A stretch of 64,000 bases of DNA from Streptomyces sp. P3 (GTDB taxonomy: Bacteria; Actinomycetota; Actinomycetes; Streptomycetales; Streptomycetaceae). The position numbers and the translations under genes are program-made. The stretch is taken from assembly GCF_003032475.1 (NCBI RefSeq), contig NZ_CP028369.1:3906001-3970000 (forward strand), given 5' to 3'. Positions 42,609-51,460 of the stretch are shown piece by piece (position 1 is the first letter of the stretch; every line of letters begins with the position of its first letter). The notes below the pieces were generated by a model that saw only the letters and a program-made list of their open reading frames with translations, searched no databases and was not told the origin of the DNA.

Positions 42609-44081
42609 ATGGCCGAGTCCGGAACCGCCGGACCGTCGCCGGCTTCGGGCCGCGCCGACGGCACGCCCCAGCGCCTGCGCGGCGGCGTCCTCGGCATGGC
42701 GGACATCGCCGCGGCCACGATGGCCAACGTCGGCCCGGCCATGAGCTTCTTCTTCGGCTTCGCCTTCCTCGCCACCACGGCGGGCGTGGCCTCCCCGCTG
42801 ACCATCATGGCGGCGGGCGCGGCGGTCGCGCTGTTCGGCAACACGCTGGCCGAGTTCTCCCGGGCGCACCCCTCGGCGGGCAGCTTCACCACCTTCGTGG
42901 GCAAGACCTTCGGGCCGGTCAGCGCGGTGACCACGGCGTTGCTCGCGGGACTCGGCTACATCATCGCCATGGCCTCCGTCATCGCGATCTCCGGCGGGTT
43001 CATGCAGATCACCCTGAACCACTACACCGGCGTCGACCTGCCGTGGATCATCTGGACGGTGCTGCTGACCGGCCTGTCGGTGGTGCTGATGCTGCGCGGG
43101 ATCGTGGTCTCCACCAAGTGGGCGGGCTACTTCTTCGTCGTCGAGATGCTCGTCCTGGTCGTGGTGTCGGTCGCGGCGGTCTTCGAGCACCGCGGCGATC
43201 TCTCCGCGGCACCGTTCCTGCCCTCCCATCTCACCCACGGCGTCAAGGGTCTCGCGGCGGGCTTCCCGCTGGCGGTGTACCTGTTCATCGGCTGGGAGAA
43301 CTCGGCGGCGCTGGCCGAGGAGACGGAGAACCCGCGGCGCAACGTCGGCCGCGCCGTGTTCTCGTCCGTCGCGATCATGACGGTGAGCTACATCCTCTTC
43401 GCCTACGCCACCGTCACCGGCTTCGGCTACGACGTGCAGCGGCTCGGCGACTCCCGCATCCCCTTCATCGACGTCGCCCAGCACACGCTGGGGGCGCTCG
43501 CCCTCCTCGCCTACGTCGGCGGCCTGACCTCCACCCTCGGCGCGCTGATCGCCGGCATCAACTCCCAGGCCAGGCTGGTCTTCAACGCGGGGCGCGAGGG
43601 GCTTCTCCCGTCCTTCTTCGGCTACGTGCACCCCACGCGCCGTACGCCGAACAACGCGATCGTCACCTTCGCCGCGACCGCGCTGCTGATCATCCTCGGC
43701 TGGGGCCTGGGGCATGTGCTCGGGGCCGAGGGCGGTCAGATGAACCCGGTGGTGTTCTTCGCCGAGTCGTCGACCCTGGGCGCCATCCTGATCCTGCTGG
43801 TCTACCTCGCGTCCAACATCGCGCTGCCGCTGTACTACCGCAGGTACCGTCCGCAGGAGTTCCGGATCGTGCGGCACGTGGTGCTGCCCGCGGCGGGCGC
43901 CCTCGCCGTGCTGGTCCCGCTGTACTACCTCGCCAAGCCGGGACAGCCCGCCCCGTACAGCTGGTTCCCGTACGCGGCGCTGGCCACCCTCGTCGCGGCC
44001 GTCTGCTACGCGACGCTCCTGGTCCGACGCGACCCGGGCCTGGCCGACCGGGTCGGCTCGGTCGTCGCCGACGCGGAGTGA
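42609..44081 (+). CDS. APC-family amino acid/amine permease
   Basis: The 490-residue protein has about 12 transmembrane helices with APC features: GNTLAEFSRAHPSAGSF near residues 75-95 and YLFIGWENSAALAEETENPRR near 230. This is nearer to the putrescine/ethanolamine branch than to the AAT permease at 40050-41528. It follows the GntR gene by 150 bases of repeats in the same direction and has GGAAGGGAG nine bases before its ATG. Probably a related nutrient regulon. Confidence 0.85.
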   Translation: MAESGTAGPSPASGRADGTPQRLRGGVLGMADIAAATMANVGPAMSFFFGFAFLATTAGVASPLTIMAAGAAVALFGNTLAEFSRAHPSAGSFTTFVGKTFGPVSAVTTALLAGLGYIIAMASVIAISGGFMQITLNHYTGVDLPWIIWTVLLTGLSVVLMLRGIVVSTKWAGYFFVVEMLVLVVVSVAAVFEHRGDLSAAPFLPSHLTHGVKGLAAGFPLAVYLFIGWENSAALAEETENPRRNVGRAVFSSVAIMTVSYILFAYATVTGFGYDVQRLGDSRIPFIDVAQHTLGALALLAYVGGLTSTLGALIAGINSQARLVFNAGREGLLPSFFGYVHPTRRTPNNAIVTFAATALLIILGWGLGHVLGAEGGQMNPVVFFAESSTLGAILILLVYLASNIALPLYYRRYRPQEFRIVRHVVLPAAGALAVLVPLYYLAKPGQPAPYSWFPYAALATLVAAVCYATLLVRRDPGLADRVGSVVADAE

Positions 44082-44151
44082 GCGCCGCGACGGCGGCCGC
44101 CGCTCGTCCTGCCCGGCGATTCCCTGAAGGAAGGGAGGAGACGCCCTCCGC

Positions 44152-46359
44152 TCAGGAGACCGCCGCCTCCATGTACTGGCCGAGGTAGTGGAACGTGCCG
44201 TCGGCGACCTGGTAGAGGAACATCGCGTTGTTGTTGTAGCCGAGTCCCGTGCGGAACTGGACGGTACGGGTGATCCCGGTGTACGCGACTTCGGGCAGCC
44301 GGCGGGCGATCGCGCCCCGCTCCCGCAGGGCCGTCCCGTCCTTCGCGCAGACCGCCGCCAGGAACATCACCGCGTCGTAGGCCTCGGCCGCGTACCGGCC
44401 GGGGGCGGCGCCGAACCGGGCGCGGTAGGCGGCGGCGAAGGCGCGGGCGGACGGGTGGACGGTCGGGTCGGTGAACGAGGTCGCGAAGACCCAGCCGGTC
44501 GCGGCGGCGCCGGCGGCGGTGAGGAATCCGGGGCCGAAGGCCTGTTCCGTGGCCATGCAGGTGCCGTTGAAGCGGGCCGCCTTCAGGGCGGAGGCCAGTC
44601 CCGCGGTCCGCGCCGCGTCGCCCGTGCACACGACCGCATCCGCGCCCGCGGACATCACCGAGGCGGCCAGCGCCCTGTAGTCGATCCTCCCGGCGGGAAC
44701 GCTGGTCAGCGTGGCCTCACGGCCCGCTTTCCGCAGTGCCTGCTGAGTCCGGTCGCACAGTTCCCAGACAGTGTCGCCCTGCGCACGGTCGTCCACCAGG
44801 AACACCTTGCGCGCGTCGACGTGGTTGCTGAGGTAGCGGACGCAGGGGGCGGCGAGGAGCGTCCTCTCGACGTGCAGTGCCGCGTGGGAGCGGAACTGGC
44901 TGTAGCCGAACGACCTGCCCTCGAGACCGACGTCGACCGACACGGTGACCTCCGGCATCGCCGCCTTGGTGTACGCGGCCTCGGTGCGCAGGAAGCACGC
45001 GTCGCTGGTGGGCCCCAGCACCGCGAGGACACCGGCGTCCTTCACCAGGCGTCCGGCCAGGCTCGCGGCCCGGGCCGGGTCGCCGCCGTCGTCGTACGGG
45101 ACCAGCTTCAGACGAAGCGGACGGCCGCTCTGGGCGTTGACCTGCTCGACGGCCAGCCGGGCGCCGTTGAGCTGGGCGTTGCCGCTGTCCTTCGCGGGCC
45201 CGGTCAGATCACCCTGGAACGCGACGAGCAGTTCGGGACGTGGGGCCGCCCCGGGCGGCGTCGTCGGCGTACCGCGGCGGGTGCTCCACCACCAGGCACC
45301 GCCGCCGCCGGCCGCCAGGACCCCGGCCGTCGATCCGAGGCGCAGGAAGCTGCGACGGCGAATTCCGGGCGAGGCGGACGGTGACACCGTGACGGTCGTC
45401 ATCGTCGCGGCGTCCGGGGACACCGTGCCGGCCGGCGTGGACACCTGGGTCGGCTCGACGGCGTCGAGGGCGAGCACGGCGGCGGACCGGTCGTTGATCA
45501 GGCGGGCGACCGGCTCGGGAAGCCAGCCCGCCGTGCCGCCAGGGCCGGGGTCGACGCCCGCCTCGAGTTCCGCCCGCAGTCGGGCGAGGTCGGGGCGGGC
45601 GGCCGGGTCCTTGTGCAGGCAGGCTTTCAGCAGGGGCGCCAGCGCGTCCGGGAAAGCTGCCGGGTCCGGCTCCTCGTAGACCGTGCGCAGCAGCACGCCC
45701 GCCGCCCCGCCCTCGCCGAAGGGCCGCACGCCGGTCGCGGCGAACGCGAGGACGCACGCCAGCGAGAACACGTCGCTGGGCGGGCCGATCTCCCCGCCGC
45801 GGGCCCGCGCCTGCTCGGGCGAGAGGAAGCCGGGCGAGCCCACGATGACGCCGCTGGACGTGAGCGCCGTGGCCTCCGGGGCGCGGGCGATGCCGAAGTC
45901 GATGAGCCGCGGCCCGTCCGGGGCCAGCAGGACGTTGCCCGGCTTCACGTCGCGGTGCACGAGCCCTGCCGCGTGGACCGCTTCCAGGGCTTCGCTGAGC
46001 CGGATCCCCAGCACCCGCACGGAGGCGACGGACAGCGGTCCGAAGACGTCCACCGTCTCCGAGAGCGACGGGCCCGGCACGAACGACGTCGCCAGCCACG
46101 GCGTCTCCGCGTCCGCGTCGGCGTCCAGCAGCGGCACCACCCAGGGGCTGTGCACCTGCCGGGCGGCCTGTGCCTCGCGGCGGAACCGGACCCGGAAGCC
46201 CGGCTCCTCCGCGTATGCGGCACGCACCGTCTTGACCGCGGCGATCGCCCCGCCGGGCGCGCGGGCCAGGAAGACGACGCCCATGCCGCCGGCGCCCAGC
46301 CGTCGCAGCAGTCGGTAGCGGCCGAGCCGGGACGGGTCGCCGGCGCGCAGCGGCTCCAT
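44152..46359 (-). CDS. Ser/Thr kinase fused to extracellular solute-binding domain
   Basis: The 735-residue protein has a Hanks-type kinase domain (residues 14-275): GAGGMG loop, Lys43, HRD 135-137 and DFG 154-156. A linker and one transmembrane helix (RRRSFLRLGSTAGVLAAGGGG, about 340-360) precede a type 1 periplasmic-binding domain of the branched-chain amino acid type (about 380-735; GDLTGPAKDSG, AVLGPTSDA). It should sense a small molecule outside and phosphorylate proteins inside. Its ATG overlaps the stop of the upstream paralogue (TGATG). All kinase catalytic residues are present. Confidence 0.9.
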   Translation of the reverse strand: MEPLRAGDPSRLGRYRLLRRLGAGGMGVVFLARAPGGAIAAVKTVRAAYAEEPGFRVRFRREAQAARQVHSPWVVPLLDADADAETPWLATSFVPGPSLSETVDVFGPLSVASVRVLGIRLSEALEAVHAAGLVHRDVKPGNVLLAPDGPRLIDFGIARAPEATALTSSGVIVGSPGFLSPEQARARGGEIGPPSDVFSLACVLAFAATGVRPFGEGGAAGVLLRTVYEEPDPAAFPDALAPLLKACLHKDPAARPDLARLRAELEAGVDPGPGGTAGWLPEPVARLINDRSAAVLALDAVEPTQVSTPAGTVSPDAATMTTVTVSPSASPGIRRRSFLRLGSTAGVLAAGGGGAWWWSTRRGTPTTPPGAAPRPELLVAFQGDLTGPAKDSGNAQLNGARLAVEQVNAQSGRPLRLKLVPYDDGGDPARAASLAGRLVKDAGVLAVLGPTSDACFLRTEAAYTKAAMPEVTVSVDVGLEGRSFGYSQFRSHAALHVERTLLAAPCVRYLSNHVDARKVFLVDDRAQGDTVWELCDRTQQALRKAGREATLTSVPAGRIDYRALAASVMSAGADAVVCTGDAARTAGLASALKAARFNGTCMATEQAFGPGFLTAAGAAATGWVFATSFTDPTVHPSARAFAAAYRARFGAAPGRYAAEAYDAVMFLAAVCAKDGTALRERGAIARRLPEVAYTGITRTVQFRTGLGYNNNAMFLYQVADGTFHYLGQYMEAAVS

Positions 46360-48776
46360 CAGACGGTGAGCGGCGCGGGGCCGCCGTACACGAAGTCGCC
46401 CTTCTCGACCCGCCAGAGGAAGCCGCCGGTGCCGTCGACGGCCATCAGGCCGGACCTGGCCAACTGGGGGGTGGTCAGATCGAAGGCGAACTGCTTGGTG
46501 ATGCCCTGGTACTTCCCCGTCAGCACGGCTTCATGGAGGTTCTCCCGGGTGCGGCTCTTCGCCGGCAGCCCGGACAAAGTCTTCAGCAGCATCCCGGTCA
46601 CGTCGTAGGACTCCGCCGCGTAGCGGGGCGGGGCCTCCTTGAAGTGCTCGCGGTAGGCGGCCGCGAACTTCTTCGCCTCGGACTTGCGGGAGGCGTCGAT
46701 GACCGGAGCCACCATCGTCCAGCCCTCGGCGGCCTGCTGAGCCGCGGTCAGGAACCGGGCGTCGAGCAGCGCCGGGCCGGACACCCGCGCACCCTGGAAG
46801 GACCGTTGCCGCAAGGCCGCGGCGATCAGCGCGCCCCGGTCGGGCAGTCCGGCGAAGAACACCGAGTCGGCGCCCGCCGAGAGCACCGCGTTCACCACGT
46901 TGCCGAAGTCGTCGCGCATCGCGCTGACCACCTCCGGCACGGCAGGCTGCCGGGCGTTGGCGAGCTGCGTGCTGAGGGAGGTGGCGAGGTCCGTCCCGTA
47001 GTTGCCGGCCGGACGGTCGACGACGAGGCCGACCTTGCGTGAACGGCCCATCCCACGAAGGTAGTTGCTGACGTACACGGCGAGTACGGAGTCGGGCAGC
47101 CGCCCGAGCAGGAACGAACGGAATCCCTGGATGAGGAGGCTCATGCTGCCGGGGGACACGGCGACGACAGGCAGCCATCCGGCGGCGTACTTCCCGAGCG
47201 CCGCCTGCGCCGTGGCGTCGGTGGTCGGGCCGACCACCGCGAGGACCGACGGGTCGTCAGCGAGTGCCCCGGCGAGCCGGGTCGAGGTCGCCGGATCACC
47301 CTTGTCGTCGACGGCTCTGACCTTCACGGTGAACGGGGCGTCAGCGCGCGCGTTGAACTCCGCGACGGCCAGCCGCAGTCCGCGCTCCTGCGCGCGGCCC
47401 GTCTCCCGCTGCGGGCCGCTGAGGTCGCCGTGCAGCGCGAGGGTGTGCACCGGCCGCCGGGCGGCGGCGGGCGTGCCGCTCTTCGCGTCGTCGTCCCGGG
47501 CCGCCGCCCACCAGGCGGTGCCGCCGACGCCCGCCGCGACCGCCACGGCCCCGCCGGCGAGCAGCAGGAAACGGCGCCGGCCGGGCGGGCGGGCGTCCTG
47601 CGGCCCGGGCACCGAGGCGGTGTTCTCGTCGGTGACCTGGCCGGGGGGTGTGTCCTGTACGTCGGCAGCGGAGTCCGGCAGGCCTTCCGGCCCCGCGCCG
47701 GACCGTGCCGGGGAGGACGCCGTGACCTGGGTGTGCTCGATGTCCGGCAGCGCGAGCGCGGCGGCCGACCGCTCGGCGATCAGCCGGGTGACCGGCTCGG
47801 GCAGCCATCCCGGCGCCCGCTCGTCCTGGGGCTCGTCCTGCGGCTCGGTCTTCCGCTCTCCCTGCGGCGCCCCCTGCAGTGCGATCCGCGGGTCGCTCGG
47901 GGCTCCGCCCTGCGGGCTGCCGTCGGAGTCGTCCCGCGGGTCGCCGGTCGGCCCGTCCTGCGGCCTGCTCCCGGTCGTCAACCGCCGCACCAGCTCCGCG
48001 GCGTCCGGACGCCGGGCCGGGTCCTTCTCCAGGCAGGCTTCCACCACTTCGCGCAACGCCGCCGGGATCCCGTCCAGGTCCGCCGGATCGTGCGCCGCCC
48101 GGTACAGGAGGGCGTCCACCGCACCGCTGCCGAACGGCGCGCGGCCGGTCGCCGCGAACGCCAGGACACAGCCGAGGGAGAACACGTCGCTCGCCGGACC
48201 GATGTCGTCGCCACCGGGTCCCGTGGCCTGCTCGGGCGAGAGATAGCCGGGGGTGCCGACCACCAGGCCGGTCGCGGTGAGCGCCGTGTCCTCCGGGGCG
48301 CGGGCGATGCCGAAGTCGATGAGACGGGGCCCGTCGTGGGCGATCAGCACGTTGCCCGGCTTCAGGTCCCGGTGGACCAGTCCGGCCCGGTGCACCTCGC
48401 CCAGCGCCTCGGCCAGCCGGGCGCCGAGCAGCCGTACCCCGGGCTCCGACAGCGGACCGTACCCGGCCACCGCCTCGCCCAGCGACGGACCCGGCACGAA
48501 CGCCGTCGCCAGCCAGGGCGCGTCGGCGTCCGCGTCGGCGTCCACCAGCGGCACCGCCCAGGGGCTGTGCACCTGCCGGGCGACCTCCACCTCGCGACGG
48601 AAGCGCTCCTTGAAGCCCGGCTCCTCGGCGTATTCGGCGAGCAGGACCTTCAGCGCGACCAGCGCGCCGCCCGGCGTGCGCGCCAGGTACACCACGCCCA
48701 TGCCGCCGGCGCCGAGCCGGCCGAGCAGCCGGTGGTCCGCGATGTGCGCGGGGTCGGAAGAACGCAGCGGATCCAT
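46359..48776 (-). CDS. Ser/Thr kinase fused to extracellular solute-binding domain (paralogue)
   Basis: The 805-residue protein has the same plan as its downstream neighbour: kinase with Lys43, HRD 135-137 and DFG; a longer repetitive linker rich in Gln, Asp, Pro and Gly (about 275-330, repeated PQDEPQDE/PQG units); one transmembrane helix (LLLAGGAVAVAAGVGG); and a solute-binding domain (GDLSGPQRETG, AVVGPTTDA). ATG 48776 overlaps the stop of the lipoprotein gene (TGATG). A longer frame upstream lies antisense or out of register and is rejected. Tandem duplication explains the pair. Confidence 0.9.
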   Translation of the reverse strand: MDPLRSSDPAHIADHRLLGRLGAGGMGVVYLARTPGGALVALKVLLAEYAEEPGFKERFRREVEVARQVHSPWAVPLVDADADADAPWLATAFVPGPSLGEAVAGYGPLSEPGVRLLGARLAEALGEVHRAGLVHRDLKPGNVLIAHDGPRLIDFGIARAPEDTALTATGLVVGTPGYLSPEQATGPGGDDIGPASDVFSLGCVLAFAATGRAPFGSGAVDALLYRAAHDPADLDGIPAALREVVEACLEKDPARRPDAAELVRRLTTGSRPQDGPTGDPRDDSDGSPQGGAPSDPRIALQGAPQGERKTEPQDEPQDERAPGWLPEPVTRLIAERSAAALALPDIEHTQVTASSPARSGAGPEGLPDSAADVQDTPPGQVTDENTASVPGPQDARPPGRRRFLLLAGGAVAVAAGVGGTAWWAAARDDDAKSGTPAAARRPVHTLALHGDLSGPQRETGRAQERGLRLAVAEFNARADAPFTVKVRAVDDKGDPATSTRLAGALADDPSVLAVVGPTTDATAQAALGKYAAGWLPVVAVSPGSMSLLIQGFRSFLLGRLPDSVLAVYVSNYLRGMGRSRKVGLVVDRPAGNYGTDLATSLSTQLANARQPAVPEVVSAMRDDFGNVVNAVLSAGADSVFFAGLPDRGALIAAALRQRSFQGARVSGPALLDARFLTAAQQAAEGWTMVAPVIDASRKSEAKKFAAAYREHFKEAPPRYAAESYDVTGMLLKTLSGLPAKSRTRENLHEAVLTGKYQGITKQFAFDLTTPQLARSGLMAVDGTGGFLWRVEKGDFVYGGPAPLTV

Positions 48777-49630
48777 CAGTTCTTCCTCCCGAGCTCGGTC
48801 TCCACGCGGGTGAGCATCGAGTTGATGCCGTTCGACGCGAACTGCACCAGATCGTCGAGCTTGTAACCCTGGGCGCCCATCACCGACACCGCCACGGTCA
48901 CCGTGCCGAGCCGGGCGACGAACCAGCGGTACGCCTGGGCGCTCGCCCCCGTGACATAGGCGCCGATTTCGACCACCTGGTCGTCGGCGTAGGTGTTGTT
49001 GCCCTGGCCGTAGGGGGTGGCGGTCGACATGAGCCCGGTGATCTGCTCGTCGGTGCGGACCTGCTGCACCTGGCAGCGCAACGGCTCTTCCAGGGTGGTG
49101 GACAACTGCTGGTCCGCGTCGCGGACCGTGGCGTGCACGGTGACCGCCGCGGTCACCTTGATCGTTCCCTTGCCGCCGGCGCCCGGCAGTTCGCTGTACC
49201 GGGACAGCGAGGCCAGGACGGTCTTCGGGAGAGGCCGGCGCTGCCAGCGGCACTGCGCGTCGAGCACGGCGACGGTGCGGGGGGTGCTCGCGGCCGGCTG
49301 CTGGGCCCGGTAGTCCGGGCCCCAGGCCTGCGGTTGCAGGGCGACCGCCTGCGCCAGATTCTCGGCCTGACGTGCCGTCCGGGGCACCGCGGCGGGGTCC
49401 GCCTCGAACGGTGTCAGTGAGGCGGTGCCGCCGCCCGTCGAGGAGGCGGACGCGGCGGGCGAGGGCGAGCCGGACGTGGTCGGCGCCGTGGACCCGGCGG
49501 ACGCCGAGGGGCTCGGCTCGGCCGCCTTGTCGTCCCCGGAGCCGCAGCCCGTGAGCAATGCTGCCGCCGCGGCCGCCGACGCCGTGGCTCTCAGCCAAGT
49601 CGACCTGCGTCTGCCTGTGTTGTCGTCCAT
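48776..49630 (-). CDS. Lipoprotein coupled to the kinase pair
   Basis: The 284-residue protein has a Tat-like RR N-terminus (GRRRSTWLRA), hydrophobic core and lipobox LLTGC, then a Ser/Thr/Pro linker to about residue 75 and a globular domain. It is exported and anchored in the outer leaflet of the membrane. The stop overlaps the start of the first kinase gene, so it is made in step with the two sensor kinases. It may assist their extracellular domains or be a substrate; the family is not recognised. Confidence 0.8.
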   Translation of the reverse strand: MDDNTGRRRSTWLRATASAAAAAALLTGCGSGDDKAAEPSPSASAGSTAPTTSGSPSPAASASSTGGGTASLTPFEADPAAVPRTARQAENLAQAVALQPQAWGPDYRAQQPAASTPRTVAVLDAQCRWQRRPLPKTVLASLSRYSELPGAGGKGTIKVTAAVTVHATVRDADQQLSTTLEEPLRCQVQQVRTDEQITGLMSTATPYGQGNNTYADDQVVEIGAYVTGASAQAYRWFVARLGTVTVAVSVMGAQGYKLDDLVQFASNGINSMLTRVETELGRKN

Positions 49631-49882
49631 GCCCGCCCCTCCGCCTCAGCGCCCCCGCTTCGCGTGCGGTGATCGTACAGAGGTACGCGATACGCGGGCG
49701 GGCGGTTCCGTGAACGGAGTTCGGCCTTCGCCACGCATGCTCGCCCGGGGCGGCGGCGGACCGCCGCCGTGGGGCGTGGCACCTCGGTCGACCGGCTTCG
49801 CCGGAGCGCTCCGGGGGTCGAGACGCCTTCGGTGTCGCCGGGGCCGGGACACGGTCGGCCTGCGCACGGTCGTCGTGCGGGT

Positions 49883-50323
49883 TTACGTCGAGCGGTGGTC
49901 GCCCGCGCCGCAGAGGGACCGCTCCGCCACCCGCGCCAGATGCGCCGTGAACACCGCCTGCGCGTCCGGCGTGAGTGTGCGCAGCGCGACCAGCGCCGTG
50001 ATGATCACGTCGCACAGCTCGCTGCGGACGTCGTCCCAGGTGTGGGTGACGCCCTTGCGCGGGTTCTGCCCGGTCGCGCCGATGACCGCCTGGGCGACCT
50101 CGCCGACCTCCTCCGACAGCTTCAGCACGCGCAGCAGGAGTCCGTCGAGGCCGTCGTGCACGCGCCCGGCGTCCAGCCAGGCACGGAGGGCGTCGACGGT
50201 GGCCCAGAGCTCAACCGTTTCGCCGGTCTGCGAGGACGGGGAGGCGGGCTCTCGTCCGGGCAGGGGCACGGGCTGCGCGTGGGGCGGGGGCACGGGGTGG
50301 GCGTGGGGCGGCTCGGTGCTCAT
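49883..50323 (-). CDS. MazG-like all-alpha NTP pyrophosphatase
   Basis: The 146-residue protein has a His/Pro-rich N-terminus (to about 35), then the MazG-like metal site: LSEEVGEVAQAV (Glu-x-x-Glu, about 70-77) and SELCDVIITALVAL (Glu-x-x-Asp, about 103-106). The fold hydrolyses nucleoside triphosphates to monophosphates, often for house-cleaning. The WDDVRSELCD context is typical of Streptomyces MazG-like proteins. It stands alone. Confidence 0.82.
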   Translation of the reverse strand: MSTEPPHAHPVPPPHAQPVPLPGREPASPSSQTGETVELWATVDALRAWLDAGRVHDGLDGLLLRVLKLSEEVGEVAQAVIGATGQNPRKGVTHTWDDVRSELCDVIITALVALRTLTPDAQAVFTAHLARVAERSLCGAGDHRST

Positions 50324-50381
50324 GGGCGCAGCCTCTCAGGCGATGGCCGTGGCCGTCGCCCGCGCCGGAATCTGCCGGTTG

Positions 50382-50927
50382 CTAGTTCTCGAACAGCGCC
50401 TCCTGCTCGCCCTCCTCCCGCCTGCGCAGCCGCTGGTTGCGCAGGCCCACGACCACCGCCGTGACGGCGGCCGTCACGCCGAGCGCGGCCGGGACCATCC
50501 AGCTGCGGTCGACGGTGTGCCCGAGGGCGTGGTCGAGGGAGAGCCGGCCGGGTCCGGTGACGGCGAGGCCCGCGGCGGCCAGGCCCAGGGAGGCGGCGTG
50601 CTCGTAGCCGCCGCTCGCCGCGAAGAAGCCGTTGGGCGTGTGGACGGCGGACGCGCCCGCCATCGCGCCGGCGGCCGCGGCGCCGGCCGCCGGGGTGGCG
50701 AGGCCCAGCGCCAGCAGTGTGCCTCCGCCGGCCTCCGCCAGACCCGCCGCGGTGGCGCTCGCCTTGCCCGGCGCGTAGCCGACGGACTCCATGAACTGGC
50801 CGGTCCCTTCCAGGCCGTGTCCGCCGAACCAGCCGAAAAGCTTCTGCGCGCCGTGTGCCGCCAGCACTCCGCCGGTGCCCAGCCGGAGCAGCAGCAGGCC
50901 GAGATCACGTCGGTCGTAACAGGTCAC
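50382..50927 (-). CDS. DoxX-family membrane protein
   Basis: The 181-residue protein has four hydrophobic helices and the DoxX features LGLLLLRLGTGGVLAAHGAQKLFGWFGG near the N-terminus (positions about 8-36). DoxX proteins are small integral membrane proteins linked to redox or sulfur homeostasis. GTG 50927 has GGGAG five bases upstream and is preferred over longer starts. Confidence 0.85.
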   Translation of the reverse strand: MTCYDRRDLGLLLLRLGTGGVLAAHGAQKLFGWFGGHGLEGTGQFMESVGYAPGKASATAAGLAEAGGGTLLALGLATPAAGAAAAGAMAGASAVHTPNGFFAASGGYEHAASLGLAAAGLAVTGPGRLSLDHALGHTVDRSWMVPAALGVTAAVTAVVVGLRNQRLRRREEGEQEALFEN

Positions 50928-51068
50928 GGTGACTCCCTGAAGGGGAAGCGGGAACAACGACAGGAACACCCCCACGCGTTTCCACCGTCGCACCTCCCAC
51001 ACCCGTCCGGCCCGTCCTGCACGCCGTTCGGGTGGCGGGGCCCGGACCGCGGTGTGAGTCTGGCCCAC

Positions 51069-51395
51069 ATGGCGATCCAGATCGACAGACTCAGCGACCC
51101 GGCGGTCCGGGCCTTCGTCGCCGCCGTCAACGCCCACGACGAGGAGGCCTTCCGCCGCCTCCTCACGCCCGACGCGACCATGTCGGACGACGGCTCCGAC
51201 CGCGACCTCGAGGAGTGGGCCGACCGGGAGATCTTCTCCTCCCACGGGCACCTGGACGTCACCAGGGAGTCGGACGGCGGCCGGGCCCTCGTCGCCGACT
51301 ACCGCAACGACACCTGGGGCGAGATGCGCACCCGGTGGAGCTTCGTCGTCGCGGACGACGGACGCATCTCCCGGTTCGAGACCGGTCAGGCGTAG
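51069..51395 (+). CDS. NTF2-like (SnoaL-type) protein
   Basis: The 108-residue protein starts at ATG 51069 with a helix, then FVAAVNAHDEEAFRRLLTPD, the N-terminal pattern of the NTF2-like cone fold, followed by mixed strands ending in DDGRISRFETG. Many such proteins are small enzymes or binding proteins; no catalytic residue is evident. It is divergent from the doxX gene. Confidence 0.75.
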   Translation: MAIQIDRLSDPAVRAFVAAVNAHDEEAFRRLLTPDATMSDDGSDRDLEEWADREIFSSHGHLDVTRESDGGRALVADYRNDTWGEMRTRWSFVVADDGRISRFETGQA

Positions 51396-51460
51396 GACGC
51401 GGCGAGTTCGTGCGTCACCCTGGGCGACGGACGCGACGGACGCGTACGGCATGAGAATGC

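Noticed and set aside
48777..50015. Upstream extension of the second kinase across the lipoprotein gene
   Set aside because: It is a shadow frame of the lipoprotein gene; the kinase starts at ATG 48776 with a TGATG junction.
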